Assembly (NCBI GenBank): GCA_024138025.1 | Contig: JAMXBD010000974.1 | Span: forward strand, 248,001 to 312,000 | Origin: Combretum micranthum | Lineage: Eukaryota > Streptophyta > Magnoliopsida > Myrtales > Combretaceae | Direction: 5' to 3' | DNA: 64,000 nt | Shown here: piece by piece, positions 1 to 12,627 of the stretch | Position numbering within the stretch: the stretch's first letter is position 1 | How the letters are laid out: every line of letters starts with the position of its first letter | Translations under genes and position numbers: made by a program | The notes under the pieces: model-generated | Told to the model about the DNA's origin: nothing | What the model saw: the letters and a program-made list of their open reading frames with translations, nothing else | The model's database searches: none

Positions 1-1100
1 TATTAACAGCAATAATTTCCAAATTCTTAGCGAAGCGTCCTCTACTGCTCCTTGTCCTTTTTAGAGCATGTTGGTATCATAATTCATGCAAATATGGCTT
101 TGTAAAAATAAAAATTGTACAATTATATTTATGTTGGATTATTTTTTTTATGCTTAATTGAATCAATTGGAAATTGGATTTTTTTTTCTTTTTTTTTTAT
201 TGATAAATAATAGGAAATTACATTTGCAACACAATAAGGAAAGAAATTGTGTAATTTAGAACTAATGGAGCTTCAAAACATGTAAAAGCATTTTCATCCT
301 CATCTACTATAAGTCTATAACAAACACCAAAAATTGCTATAATGGGACTTCTAAAGTATAAAAGCATATTCATCCTTATTATAATTGACTTAAAAAATTG
401 CAAAAAGAACACATAAATGAGTTGAAAAGATAATATCTAGCACTGGCAATGAAGTTAGCAGTTTTCTTATATGTTCATATATAAAATATATTCAGTTCAA
501 TATTTATCAAACTTGTTGTTCAACCTAGTTAGAAAGGGTAATGCTAAATAGTAAAGAGTGAAAGGCCAGATAAGTGATAGAAACTCATTTTGCCAATCAT
601 TTCAAACTTTTTAACATGGAAGAAGAAGAAGAAGAAGAAGAAGAAGATTAAGACTAAAATACCCTAAATAAATGAAATATAATCAATGGAAAGAAAGTAA
701 ATTGAGAAATTAAATGGAGACAAATTAATCCATTATCTTTTAAAATTTTAAAGGTTACATTGGAAAAACCGACGTATTTAATTGTAGAAGAATAATTACA
801 TGTCATTATCCCTTTCAAACTTCTACAAAATTTTCCTCTTTTCCTCCCTAATTGACACACATAATTCTTGAAGATTTAGAATGGATTTCCATAGTAAATT
901 CCAACAAGGTAAAATGCTTAGATAATAAATTCTTGGAGTTTTAGAGTTAACAATTGTCTTGCACAGATTGAATGTTGTTTTAAGAGATATTTATGGAGAA
1001 ACCCTGAAATAAGAAGGTTAGATAATTGTAGTACAAGGAATAGTGAAGAATTTCAAGAAAGTAATAAGGCTTCGACATGTTATCCATCTTGTTTGCATGT
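1..1100. other. AT-rich intergenic, no gene seen
   Basis: Homopolymer-rich AT sequence with stops in all frames. The only short open frames are low-complexity and phenylalanine/isoleucine-rich. I see no conserved domain, splice structure or terminal repeat apart from a (GAA)9 microsatellite. Confidence 0.5.
619..647. repeat. (GAA)9 microsatellite
   Basis: Nine uninterrupted GAA triplets directly after an ATG-like context. It is purine-only on the plus strand. Such tracts are length-polymorphic in plants; no function is implied. Confidence 0.9.
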
Positions 1101-2480
1101 TACTTCTATAAAAACTTGTGTTTATGGTATATTTATGGCGTGGGAACATTAAATAAGAAGCGAAAAAGGTTTAGAAAACATTTAAGATTGGGATTATGAC
1201 AATTTTTATGAAAAACAAGAGGAGTTTTTGCAAAAAAAAAAAAAAAAAAAAAAGGATTTTCAAAAGTGCAAGACCCATGCATTAGGTCGTGCACCTCTTT
1301 ATGGCTAAAATATGAGAAACTTGAAAGTCCATTACCCATGCATGAGCCAATGTGTCAAGTCGTGTATCTGTATATATCTTTAAAAAAAATAAGAACTTTG
1401 TAAGTGCGCAGCTTATGCACTAGACTATGTACCTCTCTATGGCTTGAAATTCCTCATCTGAAAGTGCATAATTGCCCGTGCACCTTCTATTGACTTGCTT
1501 AATTTGTCTAAGTGATACATGACCTCATACACATCGTGCACTAGTTCGTGCATATAGTCACATCCTATAAATCACCTTTTTCTCTACTAAAAGCAATGGA
1601 AATCAATTTATGTCCTTCCTTTAAGATTAAATTATGTCCTAAAATCTTTAAAACCTAGATACAAGTGGGGCTAAGGGTAGGAGCTACAAAATTGTAGATT
1701 ATAGGTGAAAATAGGACTAATCATGGTTTTCAAATGATTTAATTTGTTATGTAATCAAGGAGAAAAGATTCTACTAGGTAGTTAATTTGTAAACTCAAAA
1801 TAAATCAATATTTCAGGTATGTGTATACATTGCTTGTAGCGTGTGTTTATCTAGGTTAGAATCACATATTGATTAAAAGACTATCGCACTATAAGAATGT
1901 GTTTGTTATTTGTGTGTGATTACCGATAGTAAGTGGGCGTAGCCATTTTATTATCGCGACAACCCAATAATCTATGTATGATGTTGTTGGGAGTGAAGTT
2001 GTGCAAGGAAAGGATCTAAGTAGTTCCAGGTGTTTTGATTTTGTGGATGTTAGGGGGTATCTAATATCCAGTTTATGGACTTATAGACATTAAGAAGTGC
2101 TCAACATTTTAGTTTATATGTGGCAAGTTATCGAGTTATCCATGTGTTGCTTCTTTGGCTTAAAATAAAGATAATAAGATGTTGATTGTCGCATTGGTAA
2201 TATGTCTACATGTGAATGTGTGTTTGTGATTACACATATGCGTTTGTGGTATAACTTACTAGGCTCTACCTCATGCCTTTTTTTTTTCACAAGCAAGTGG
2301 TTCACGTATCAATAGGTGTCTTGTTAGTTGCAATTGGTTGGTGGGTTTGGGATATACAAGAGCATTTCTTTTCTAGATTTAGAATATATAGGGTACCACT
2401 CATAGAATTCTTCATCAAGATGCATTACAACAAATTTTACTTTAAGATTGTTTTTAATGTTTCATGTATTGAAAAGAAAT
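1100..2480 (+). repeat. Decayed LTR-like fragment with GTGCAC motifs
   Basis: At 1,260-1,560 a phrase of the form GTGCACCTCTxTATGG recurs several times (about 1,290, 1,430 and 1,480, with variants to 1,550), followed by a TATA-like TATAAATCA at about 1,568. The same phrase occurs at 63,550-63,600. A phrase near 2,250 (CTTACTAGGCTCTACCTCAT) resembles the 'start of gypsy U5' phrase seen in the clear LTRs of this window (for example 17,527 and 29,020). I infer an old gypsy-type LTR, plus orientation. Neither end was found. A 22-A run lies at 1,232-1,253. Confidence 0.3.
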
Positions 2481-3981
2481 GAATAGCTCTTACCAACCAA
2501 TTTTTTTATGACATCTCCACTAAATACAAGAAATTCGATTTTATTGTTTTTTATTAGTAACTGATAACCCGTAATTGCTCCATCTGTGGCTTTGGTCTTC
2601 AACTCACTACCTTGCATATTCGAAGCTCCACTCACATGTTCAGACACTTAAGCACTCATGGGTGAGCTAGTACTACCACATTTCTCTTTCAATTGCATTC
2701 TTAACTCGTCAATAAATTGGATTTGCTTCTTAAGTACTGATTATTGCTTCTTTAAGGTTCCCAAGAACAATAACCTGTACTATGGTTTATAATTACTACT
2801 AAGTTACTTGTTTGCATTTCACTAACGCTTAAAAAATATATAGACAAAATACAATTAATAGGTGTTATTGGTTAAAAGTTAAAACCACTTACAGCCCATT
2901 ACTCTCCAATTGTGCTTGGTCCACTTTCTAGTCCACATCAACTTTAGCTGCTACAACGTTCAAATTCAGCTCCTGAGTTTAACTTGTGTTTGATAACTTA
3001 CTTCCATGGACTGTCTTGTTTCTAAAGATGCATACAAACCCTAAATCATCAGCTGGTTTTATCATATAATACAAATAAATAAATGAACAAAATAATAAAA
3101 AATAGAATAATTGATAACAATTACTAGGAACACGCACTATACTGACAAATAATGTAATTTGCACGTGAGTTAAAAATAAATAAATTGCATATATCTTCCT
3201 TAAATTTATTTCAATAACTTAATCCCTTTTATCTTTGAAACCATAATTCTAGACCCAATTTTTTTTTCCTTCATAAAAAATACATTTAGACTATTTTGAG
3301 GGTCTAAATATACAATTTTCTAAAGATATGAAAATTTAGACTTATAATTTTATAAGTAAAAATGTCAAATGCACATAAAGCAAAATATAAGAAATGAATT
3401 TTCAATTCATCCTATTTATTGCATCAGATTAATGTAGCATTTTTCTACCCGCAGTCTATGTAGAATTATTTTGTGGGAAAATGTCACTGGAAACACAACC
3501 TTTTGGTAGTCGAACAGGGAAGGCTAATATAAATGGCAATGAATTTATACTTGCTTAGGTATATCATAAGAGTTATAATTTTTCACCGTTATTGAGTCTA
3601 AAGGATTTCTAAAGGTACATTCAAATGCGACTTTCATGGTTTTATCAATTGAGAATAACTTTTTTCAAAGGTCCCTTTACGTTTCAGTTTCCTTTTGGTT
3701 TTCTTTTCTTTTTTTTTTTTTAAAGTAAAATAACACAATTGTTGATTTTTCTAATAACTTTTAGAAATTATGTGTTTTTGTACCTTAATTTATTGATTGA
3801 GTATGTTGCATATAGACCATTGGATTTAATAGGCCTACAAAATAGCATAAAGACTATGAACACTAGAGATTGTCCGATACAACCACTTCGACGGTTAAGT
3901 TAGTAGGGTATATGAGAGAATAAGTACAATGATTGATTAATGTGTGGAAATTATTAAACTTGTTTTTAGAGGACATTTGGA

Positions 3982-4017
<36 letters not shown>

Positions 4018-4683
4018 TTGGATTGCGATTATTTGTTCGTCAAGGTAGATGAAATCATGGAGGTTGCATGCCAGGTGATTGAGGAGCCACTAAGCTACGT
4101 TTAGGGAACATGAGAGACTGGGGTAACATGGTTCCAGTGGGAGCAATCGAACCAAGTGATAAAGGCTGACCGAGCACAATTTGTTTGACTCTATATAGTG
4201 TGTCTAATTAAAAGGGATAATTGACTGTACCTAAGGGGGTTGTTAATACAATTATTGGGTTAACTCATATCTTAACTGGATTGAAATAGGCTTGAGGAAT
4301 CTGAATGAGTTAGTCAACAATATCATACCTCGAACTTTGAATTTTTTTTTTTCAATTTTACATCTAAAGTTTAATATTGCTAAATAATATATTTAGTGGA
4401 ATTTTTTATTGTCAAATTTATTGTCTTATTTGACACATGCCCAACAATGAGTTTGTATAAAGTAAGATGAAAATCTGAGTCAAAGTTTCAAGTTATGAAA
4501 TTATAACAAATTTCAATGTTAAATAATCCATTTTGCCAATATTGTCAAAGTTTTATTTTAGTAGTTGTTAGGTATGCTTTTACATTTTAGTGACTAGATT
4601 TCCTAAATTTTAATAAGCATTTATATTAGGAATAAGTCATTCATAACTTGTTACTAGGATTTTATTTAGTTTCAATAATTAGT
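2481..4683. other. AT-rich intergenic, no gene seen
   Basis: No coding frame, LTR end or convincing terminal inverted repeat. It contains a 30-bp AT dinucleotide run at 3,985-4,014. Sequence at 4,320-4,540 is MITE-like in style, but I could not pair its ends. Confidence 0.45.
3985..4014. repeat. (AT)15 microsatellite
   Basis: Thirty bases of perfect alternating AT. A shorter TA run lies at 4,849-4,867. Confidence 0.9.
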
Positions 4684-5515
4684 AGGGCTGTGCACAAAAA
4701 CTGACCAATCCGTGAACCAAATCGAACTGAACCAAAATTTTGGCTCTTTTTTGAAACAATTCGTTTGTGGTTCATTTTGATGAAGAGCAAATGGTTCATG
4801 GTTCGATTCAAGACCATAAACCAAACTATATGATTTGAACCAAACCGTTATATATATATATATATATCTTTTAAAAAAATTAAACATATTAATTTTTAAC
4901 TTTTGATTGTTTCATTAAAAAAACTGATTGTTTTTAAAATTTGTGACTTAGATATATATTATTCATGAAAATAAAATTAGATTTTTCATATTAAGTTATG
5001 TTTTAGTTATTATGTTGTCTACATATAAGATAGATTTTAGATTTTAGATTTTAGATTTTAGATTTTAGCTTTTATTATTCTAACTCTTGAATAATTTTTT
5101 TATTTTATCTTACTAATTAATCTACTTCTATTATTTAGTTACTTATTGATTTATATAATTGATAATATATTACTTAGAAGCATACAACGAATTAAATTTT
5201 GTGTCTTATATTGGGATAAAGTCTAGTATACTATTATAGTTCAAGATAATTCAAAAGAATGAGACTAGTCAAAATTATAATTTTATAATGGATAAAACTC
5301 CTTCCTTCCTATAAGTTTTACATGTTTATTTAATAGATGTTTAATTTCAAATATTGTTGTTTATATTTGCATTAGTGGTAAGAAATATGAAATGACAGTG
5401 TTTTAATAGAATATATTTTTTATTTTATGAATTAAAATGGTTCGAACCATAAATCCAATTGTACCGAACCATTTTTTTTGTTTAAAAAAATTATAAACCA
5501 ACCACATGGATTTAT
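4684..5515. mobile_element. hAT-like non-autonomous remnant
   Basis: The left end reads GGGCTGTGCAC followed by arms rich in GAACCAAAT and GGTTCATGGTTCG. The right part (5,430-5,510) carries the complementary AATGGTTCGAACCAT and ACCGAACCATT phrases. Elements with a G-G-G-x-T-G-T-G-C-A start and AACCGAACC arms are a familiar plant hAT-type MITE style. The right terminus and an 8-bp target duplication are not recognisable, so the element is decayed or the right end lies elsewhere. Confidence 0.35.
5031..5068 (+). repeat. TAGATTT heptamer repeat, 5.4 copies
   Basis: Five perfect tandem copies of TAGATTT plus a partial sixth. The unit length equals that of the plant telomere repeat TTTAGGG, but the GGG is replaced by GAT. 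It is either a degenerate interstitial telomere-like array or a chance AT-rich minisatellite. Confidence 0.85.
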
Positions 5516-7761
5516 GAAAGTCAATTACTTGAGTATTATCCCCTTTTTTTCTTTATAATTTATTAAAAATTTTAATTCTTGTCACTATACTCAGTCGATG
5601 ATAGGTTTCCATTCAATTATATTAAGGTGTTTGTTTAGCATAATATAACAAGTTAAGTTTAGTATAAACTTCTAGGTTTTGAATTGATTAGCTAAGGTGT
5701 TAAGGTCTGTTTGCAACTTGATTTTAACATTTTGTGGTTTTTAAGACTATCATTTTGTATTAGAGCCTTGGGTTTGAAATCCAGTTTCTTTCAATTTGAT
5801 TTAGAATTGGTAAGTTATATTTAGTTTTAATTTATCCTTTTCTATTTGCCAGTCTCATCAAAGAAAGAAGAAAAAAGAAAAAAATAAAAAATTATATGTT
5901 TTGTAGGATTGATTAATTTGAGTGATTGTTTGTTTGTTGTTGGTTAATTTATAATTATGAGCAGAATTATAGGTAGGAAACTTGAGAGTTACTATAGAGA
6001 TTTATAATGCTAGTTAGAGTTCAAGGTAATGTTTCTTTTTTGCTTTTTGATGACCGTTGTCAAGATTTTGCTTTAGAGTATATGACAAAAGATTAGGTTT
6101 GGAAACTATTGGTCATTTTACTCCATATAACTTTGTTTGTAGTAAAAGGCTATCCTAAATAACATAGTGAGAATGGATTACTTACCCTAGAGGTAACTAT
6201 TATGAAGAGGATCTTTTATGATATGTTATTCTTATGAAGAATGGATATTTGATAAGAATGGGAGAAAAATGAATTGTTATTTATGCCCATAGTGAAGATG
6301 AAGTATAAGAACATCTTAATTGTCTAAAAGATCAAGTAATAAGATGGTTGTATGATAAAGAGGGAAAAAAAAAGGAAAAAAGAAAAGGCACTTATGAATA
6401 TAAATCTTATTTGTCTATAGTTGGAATTATTTTTTTGAAAAATTTATATACAAAATTTGAAGTTTTCAATCTTTAAGGGAAACTGTTGGAGAGAGTTTAA
6501 ATTTAAAAGCTGTTGAGATACAAGAGGAAATATTTGTAAGTTGAAGTTGTAATAATTAGACAACTAGTACAGGAAAACTAGACCATGACATCTGTGATTG
6601 ATTATCATGGTTGTTGAAGTTTTCATGGATTAAAAAAAAAAAATCAATTGATAAGATTTCACATGAGGCAAATAAAGAATAATTCAATTTTTAACAAGGT
6701 AAATTTCCTAACAAAAATGTGGAGATCAAGATTATTTATAAAATACTTGAAAATTCTAGTATTCAGATTGTTAGTGTAGTGACAAAAATTCAAAGAAAGC
6801 CATGATTGTTCATGTCAGCAAATTTTCCATCAAGTTGACACATGATAACTTAGCATCATCAATTGCACATCAAATTCAATTTGTTGTATCAATTGAGTCA
6901 TATAATAGATATTTATTTCTATTGCGTTTAGTTGATAGGCATGTGATGTATGGGTTGAATTTATTTTCATTTCAAAACTTCATGTTTGGTAGGATTTATT
7001 ACTATTCATATGAATTTGGTATTTATAGATCGGTTTCTAATCTAGGTAGTATATACAAAGCTTTGAGGATAAATCTTCTAAAAGAAATGGGGAACATATT
7101 ATGTATAAAAATGAGTTCATGAAACGTAAGATAAAGATTTGAGTTTGAAGTTTTGAGTTAATTGGTTGAAATTGTCTTTTAACCTTAGTGCAAAAGGGTG
7201 TAAATTTGATTCCCTTATGATTGTCAAATTATCTTTATGTATTGTTGCATCTCATACACGTATTTGTTGCATTGCACTTAACTTGATATTATAATTTGTT
7301 TGTTATTACATGTCGTATGTTATGTGAGTTACTTACTCACTGAGCCATTTGATGCTTACATATACTTCCTTATTTACAAGTTAATTTTAGATGTAACCTT
7401 AATAGAAAATGACCTACAATAAGTAAGTATTGATATGATATGAGAATTCAGTTAAGATGAGAAGATTGAGAATTGGGTAATATATTATGATTATTACGAA
7501 TTGTATAAGTTAAATCTCAGTGTCTAGGGATATATTTAGGTAATACATCTACCTTAGATGTATGGGTTATTTAAGGTACACAAGATAAGTATAGGAGTAT
7601 AGGGTGTTCCATAGTGAATAAAGAAGAATTAACTTAGATGTTTGTATTGAAGTTTGAAATGTATGTGATATTTTAATTAATAGAATAGTTAGAAAGTTGT
7701 AATGCTTAAAGTAGATGAGATTGTAATTAATAGATTATAGTTAAGGCTAATCATTTGATAA
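5516..7761. other. AT-rich intergenic; weak LTR-like phrase at 7,320
   Basis: The longest frame is 6,802-7,122 (+, 106 codons), rich in F, I, Y and S, with no domain I recognise. It is probably chance. At 7,320-7,350 a phrase TACTTACTCACTGAGCC resembles the conserved U5 phrase of the gypsy LTRs in this window, so part of this stretch may be another eroded LTR. I cannot place its ends. Confidence 0.35.
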
Positions 7762-8121
7762 GGTGAATTATATTAAAAGATCTCAATATTTGAGGGTAAG
7801 TTCATTTAAGGTCCTAACGTTTTGAGGGGTTAAAAAGAGATGTCAACATTTGGAGGTAAGTTCATTTAAGGTCCCAATATATGAAAAAGTGGATCAATTT
7901 GGATCCATATGTGTCAATAGAAGAAAATATTTAATTAAAACTCAAAAGACTCTTCTCTTATTGACAAGTGTTGTTGGGAACCCAAATTGATCCACTTCTT
8001 CAAACGTTGGGATATTTAATAAACTTACCCCCAAACTTTAGGACTTCTTTTTAACCACTTAAAACTTTGAGACCTTAAATGAACTTATACCTACATGTTG
8101 GACCTTTTAGTGTAATTTACC
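7762..8121. mobile_element. Mutator-type MITE, about 360 bp
   Basis: The element opens GGTGAATTATATTAAAAG and closes with the complement of GGTAAATTACACTAAAAG. The inverted arms continue for about 90 bp and share the phrases AAGTTCATTTAAGGTC and GGTTAAAAAGA. The flanks carry TCATTTGA on both sides (7,751-7,758 and 8,122-8,129), an imperfect 8-11-bp target duplication as expected for Mutator superfamily elements. There is no coding capacity. It is related to the elements at 34,552 and 54,055. Confidence 0.75.
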
Positions 8122-11100
8122 TCATTTGAATATATGATGGGTTTAGCATACTGATCATTCATAAGGAGATTTAAACTACATGGCTTCTTGGTTTCATATT
8201 ATGTGATGTATGTACATGTACGAGTGGGTTGCTCCCATGCTCTAGTATACATGGGTCTCTTAACCCACAGAAAATGCAAATTTGAAAAATAGGAGGAGCA
8301 ATTGTCAAGTTAATTGAAAGTACTAGGTCTGTGGTATTATTATAGAAAGAATTGAGTAAAATTTTAAAAATATTAGATTAATATATACATCAAAGTCTAA
8401 CTCGTCCCACCCTTTTTCCCATAACCAATTTAGTAAAAGGTTAATTATAAAAACATAATATGTGTTTTATTCAATTTGCAAATATATGATTTGTGTTAAA
8501 TTTTTTTTAATAAATAAATGACTTAAGTTTCAAATAAAAGTGTCAATAGGTTCATTTGTCATCCGACATATAGCAGATGACAGACACTATTTTCAAACAT
8601 TTTCTAATAAATTGTTTGTTAAGAAATACATATAAATGAAGAACATATGATAGTTCTCATATAAATATCAAATAGATTATATATAGATAAAATATAGCTC
8701 CAAAATAGACACCTTTACACATAAAATTTAGATACAGATAAATCTAAACCGATCCATAATTAATTACTATTAGAGGGATATATGTTAGAGTTTCATTCTA
8801 CTAAAAAATAATTAATTTGATAAAAAAATGTTACTAAATAAAATAAATTAACTATTAAAAATTATTTTTTTAAAAAATGAAAAAATTGAAAAAAAATATA
8901 AAATTAACTTTTATGATCAATAAAATATTGACATATGTTATTCTAAAATTATCAAATAATATTGACAATTCTATATGAAACTCGGGTCTTCTATTGATAA
9001 AAAAAATTAACAGAGATCATATGTTTATAAATTGGCCAAAACATACGTCGTGCTTTTTTAATTAACCATTTATCAGTTTTTTGTGGCGAATAAATGAGCG
9101 ATTATATGAATATAACGTATTGCGTCAAAACATATATTGAAATTAGACATATGCATTGGCATTTTCATTTACTAATCACCTTAATCATAATATATAAAAC
9201 AACACATAATTAGCAAAAAAAAAAAAAAAAGAAAGAAAGAAAAAACACATAAAACATATTATGTTATAAATAACATTCATTGCAAAACATATACTGTGCA
9301 TAATGCATATTATGCTTTAAGCGTCATATATAGCAAATTATATATAATGTATCAAATGCGCATATATGTAATATTATATAAGTTACTATACGTATATATA
9401 TCAAATCATATATATATATATCACATATAAGTTAGATGATTTTTTATTATATTAATTACAAAATATTTATTATATGTAGTATTTTCTAATAATTGGATGT
9501 GCAATAAAGCGCGAGAATAATGACAAAAAATATTAAATAAAACTTCTATAAAAAAATAAAACGAGATAAAGGATACACAATGGGAAAAAGCAATAGAAAA
9601 GAACACAGTATGCCATGTATAAGAAATATTTTTAACCTAACAGCAGGCATTAATGGAAAAGCGTATTGTTTCATTGTTATAAAGCTTATGATATTTAACT
9701 ATGGCCTTTGTTCTTGAAAATTATAATTTTGCCTAATAGCTTTATAAATACTATACAGTAATTATCATTGATAGATTAAGTATATGATGGATATTTTTAA
9801 AATAAGTTATGAATATGCAATTAAAAGTTTTGGATTTCGATTTAAATAAAGTCAAATGTGAAAATTTGTTCATTTTTATTATTAAAAAAATAGAAAATTG
9901 CGACATAACAATTTTTTTTTAAATTTACACAAATTATCAAGTCTCAAGAAAAGATTTTCTCTTTAGAAAAAAAAACAAAGATTTATTTCCGTGAATGCCA
10001 ATGATATTATTAAGATAGATTACAAAGTGGATGGAAGGGAAAAACAAGAATTAAAATCTTTATGTATTTAATAAAAGCTAGTGTGAACAAATAGATCGCA
10101 CTTCATATTTGTTGCAATTTCACGCCTTTGTATTGCAGTGGGCCAGGTGTGATGAAAAAAAAAAATTATATATCAATTGGGCCTTTAGATAATCAAAACC
10201 TTACTGGACTTTTCTTTTCCATACTCACATATATTTATTTACTTATTTATTTATTGTTATGATAAGAGTATCTTTTGATCGTGTGACAACACTGCGGTTT
10301 GTTTTTGATAATTTTTAAGATTGCTTAATTAGTAATACTGAATAAAATAAATTTGAATATAAATTATTAGGTAATAAATTAGTAGTAATTTACATTTACT
10401 GTCATAATATTATTTGTAATAAAGAAACTAAACCAAAATAATCTAACTAGTACATTTACTAAAATTCATACCATAAAATTGAAACATATAGAGTATGAGT
10501 AATGTGATTATTAGTTATGTTATTATACTAATATAAAAGTACAGTCTAGAAAAATTATTTACTTAATAAAATTTGATAGTGAATGAATTTAATGTTAGTT
10601 ATTATAAAAAAAAAAAAATGTAAAGCAAGAATGCCATTCAAGTAACAAATAAATCTCAAAAAAGCAAAATGCTATTTATGACGTTAATACTTCATGCCTA
10701 TCAAATTAAACACTTAAATTAGTTCACTTGAAGGAATGACTATTTATTTTCTTCTCGTTCTACTTGAATATGTAGCATTTAATTAAAAAAATGACAATTC
10801 ATAATAAATTTATGTTTTTATGTGTGTATATGTAATATATGTATGTATAGTAAAAATTATAAGTGCTCCCATCTAAGCGTGCATAATCCTTTAGGAAATC
10901 AAACAATAAAATATTGAAAATTGATAATTGATAATTATTTTAAATGAAAAATTCTATTAGTAATTAGGAAAATGAAATTTCTTTCTTAAAAATGAAAAAT
11001 TGTCTTCCTAATTATAGTGTGGTGGATTTTGTTGTGGTGGTTATGTGCGTGCAATGTGTATCTCGCAATACAAAAACTCAAAAGTGTGATATGGAAATTA

Positions 11101-11280
11101 AAACAAAGAATGACTAATAACTTGCTTTCATGCATTTCGTTTTGGATATTACAAAGTTCCTATTATTGATTTTGATTTTAGTAGAATTTCAATATTTCTT
11201 ATATATGTTTTTATTTCCACATTTTGTGTTCTATATTTCCGATAAGTTTCTTTAAGTCTCTTTTAATGGCTTAAGATGTA
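8122..11280. other. AT-rich intergenic, no gene seen
   Basis: Very AT-rich, with recurrent AAAACATAT and TATATAT phrases at 9,000-9,430 but no clean tandem period. No protein domain, LTR end or MITE could be supported. Confidence 0.45.
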
Positions 11281-11339
11281 ATAAAAGATTTTGAATTTTC
11301 ACCCGAGCGTAATAAAACTATAGGGGACATACCCAACCA

Positions 11340-11819
11340 TAACAAGAATCTGTCATGACTCCTTTAGGACTCGAGAACCGAACAATACCTGAACCACCTA
11401 ACCAAGAGGGAGATGCTTCAATCGAGATTGAACGGCTTACTAGTCAGATTAGAAATTACATGCGATAGGCTCAAGCTAGTTCAACATCTATACCTGTAAG
11501 ACATGAGCATGAAACTATGCAAGACAACTACTACATGCTTTCTTTCTCAAAAACGGAACATTTGGCTAAAACATGCCTTGAACGAGATAACCTGCATGTT
11601 ACTTCATTGGATCTACCAAGGAAGAAGAGGAAGAGATATGATATGAATAAAAGCAACAAAGGAAAAAGGAATCGAAGTTCTTCAGGAACATATTCATCCA
11701 GAAATCTCGTCTATAACCCTCACCCATATTTAAAGTATGGGAAAGCTAGTGATGAGGAACTGGAGTCCATTGCCATGGAAGGGAATGAGGATCAAAGATG
11801 CAACTCTGTACTAGGTTAG
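11340..11819 (+). pseudogene. Gag-like remnant of gypsy element
   Basis: From the ATG near 11,353 the frame is open for about 36 codons (Pro/Glu-rich), then interrupted by a stop at about 11,466, and resumes as a 100-codon frame from 11,517. The second part has a basic patch (KKRKRYD, KGKRNRSSSG) followed by NPHPYLKYGKA. This resembles the basic linker and start of the zinc-knuckle region of plant gypsy Gag, where a Cys would replace the Tyr before GK. No full CCHC motif survives. The family assignment is inference from this layout and the position upstream of the gypsy pol end. It may alternatively be a chance open frame. Confidence 0.3.
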
Positions 11820-12561
11820 CGTTATACTTTTAGACTACCGCATATTCTTGCCTACTAATAGAATCAAGGAGATAGGTTGTTAGAAATATCCTTGGATTAA
11901 ATAGCTAGGCTAAGAATAGGAAAGCTCGAGACCATTAAAAGCTAATATGAGACAATGATGGAAATTAAAAACAAAACTCGATTAACTTAACGAATTCCAA
12001 GATACCCTCATACAACTTCTTGCAAATGAAGAACTTTGAAAGATTGAAAATCTATGATGATTGTTACATCAGAGATAAAACTCCAGTAATCAAATCTCAA
12101 TTATCGAACTCCATAAAATCTTCATAAGTAATAATTATACAATAAAGTAATGAGATTCTTGATTTTAACCTCGTCAAGATGATCACGATGATAAGAGTTT
12201 AAATAATGATGACATTAATTTTTAAAGAAATATGGATCTCAAGGCACAATATTGTATATACAGCTACATAAGAATAGAGAAGCGAATCCACAACCTTCGT
12301 TGGTCAAAGTAATCGAGTCATAAAAGGTCGTGTTGTCGTGATTCGTTAGTGTCGGTCGAGTTAAGTCGTCTGTGGTCTCAAGTCAAGTCTGTATCGTTCT
12401 CCAAAAGAGTCGTGTAAGTGAAGGTTGGAATTGCTAAGCCAAATCTTATTAATTTGTATGTGCTATATTTTGTAAAATATCTTTCATGCAAAATTTAGAA
12501 ATGACACAAACCAAAGCATAAACCGGTGCTAGAAATATAACTCAAAATTCGCAATCTTTTC

Positions 12562-12627
12562 TCAATAAATGATACACTCGTAATAAGTTTTGCGGACAAA
12601 ACTTTCTTTAAGGTGGGGACGATGTAA
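12562..12627 (+). pseudogene. Last codons of gypsy pol, stop at LTR edge
   Basis: The frame ending at TAA (12,625-12,627) reads ...LVISFADKTFFKVGTM. This matches the usual tail of plant gypsy polyproteins, a Phe-x-Asp-(E/K)-x-F-F-K-x-G pattern encoded over the polypurine tract. The stop codon overlaps the first bases of the LTR. The codons further upstream are broken, and no chromodomain or integrase motif could be read. Confidence 0.55.
12609..12620 (+). promoter_or_regulatory. Polypurine tract for plus-strand priming
   Basis: The sequence AAGGTGGGGAC lies immediately before the GATG that leads into the LTR start TGTAAGCCCC. Its position two or three bases before the LTR and its G-rich composition identify the PPT. 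It fixes the element's orientation as plus. Confidence 0.6.

Noticed and set aside
4320..4540. MITE-like stretch
   Set aside because: Words near the two sides are similar in style, but no inverted termini or target duplication could be matched.
6802..7122. 106-codon plus-strand frame
   Set aside because: Composition is that of AT-rich chance (F, I, Y, S, N), no domain, no promoter or splice context, and it lies in DNA otherwise free of genes.
9200..9430. Possible CRISPR-like or satellite array in AT-rich words
   Set aside because: AAAACATAT words recur without a constant period or conserved unit; this is low-complexity plant DNA.
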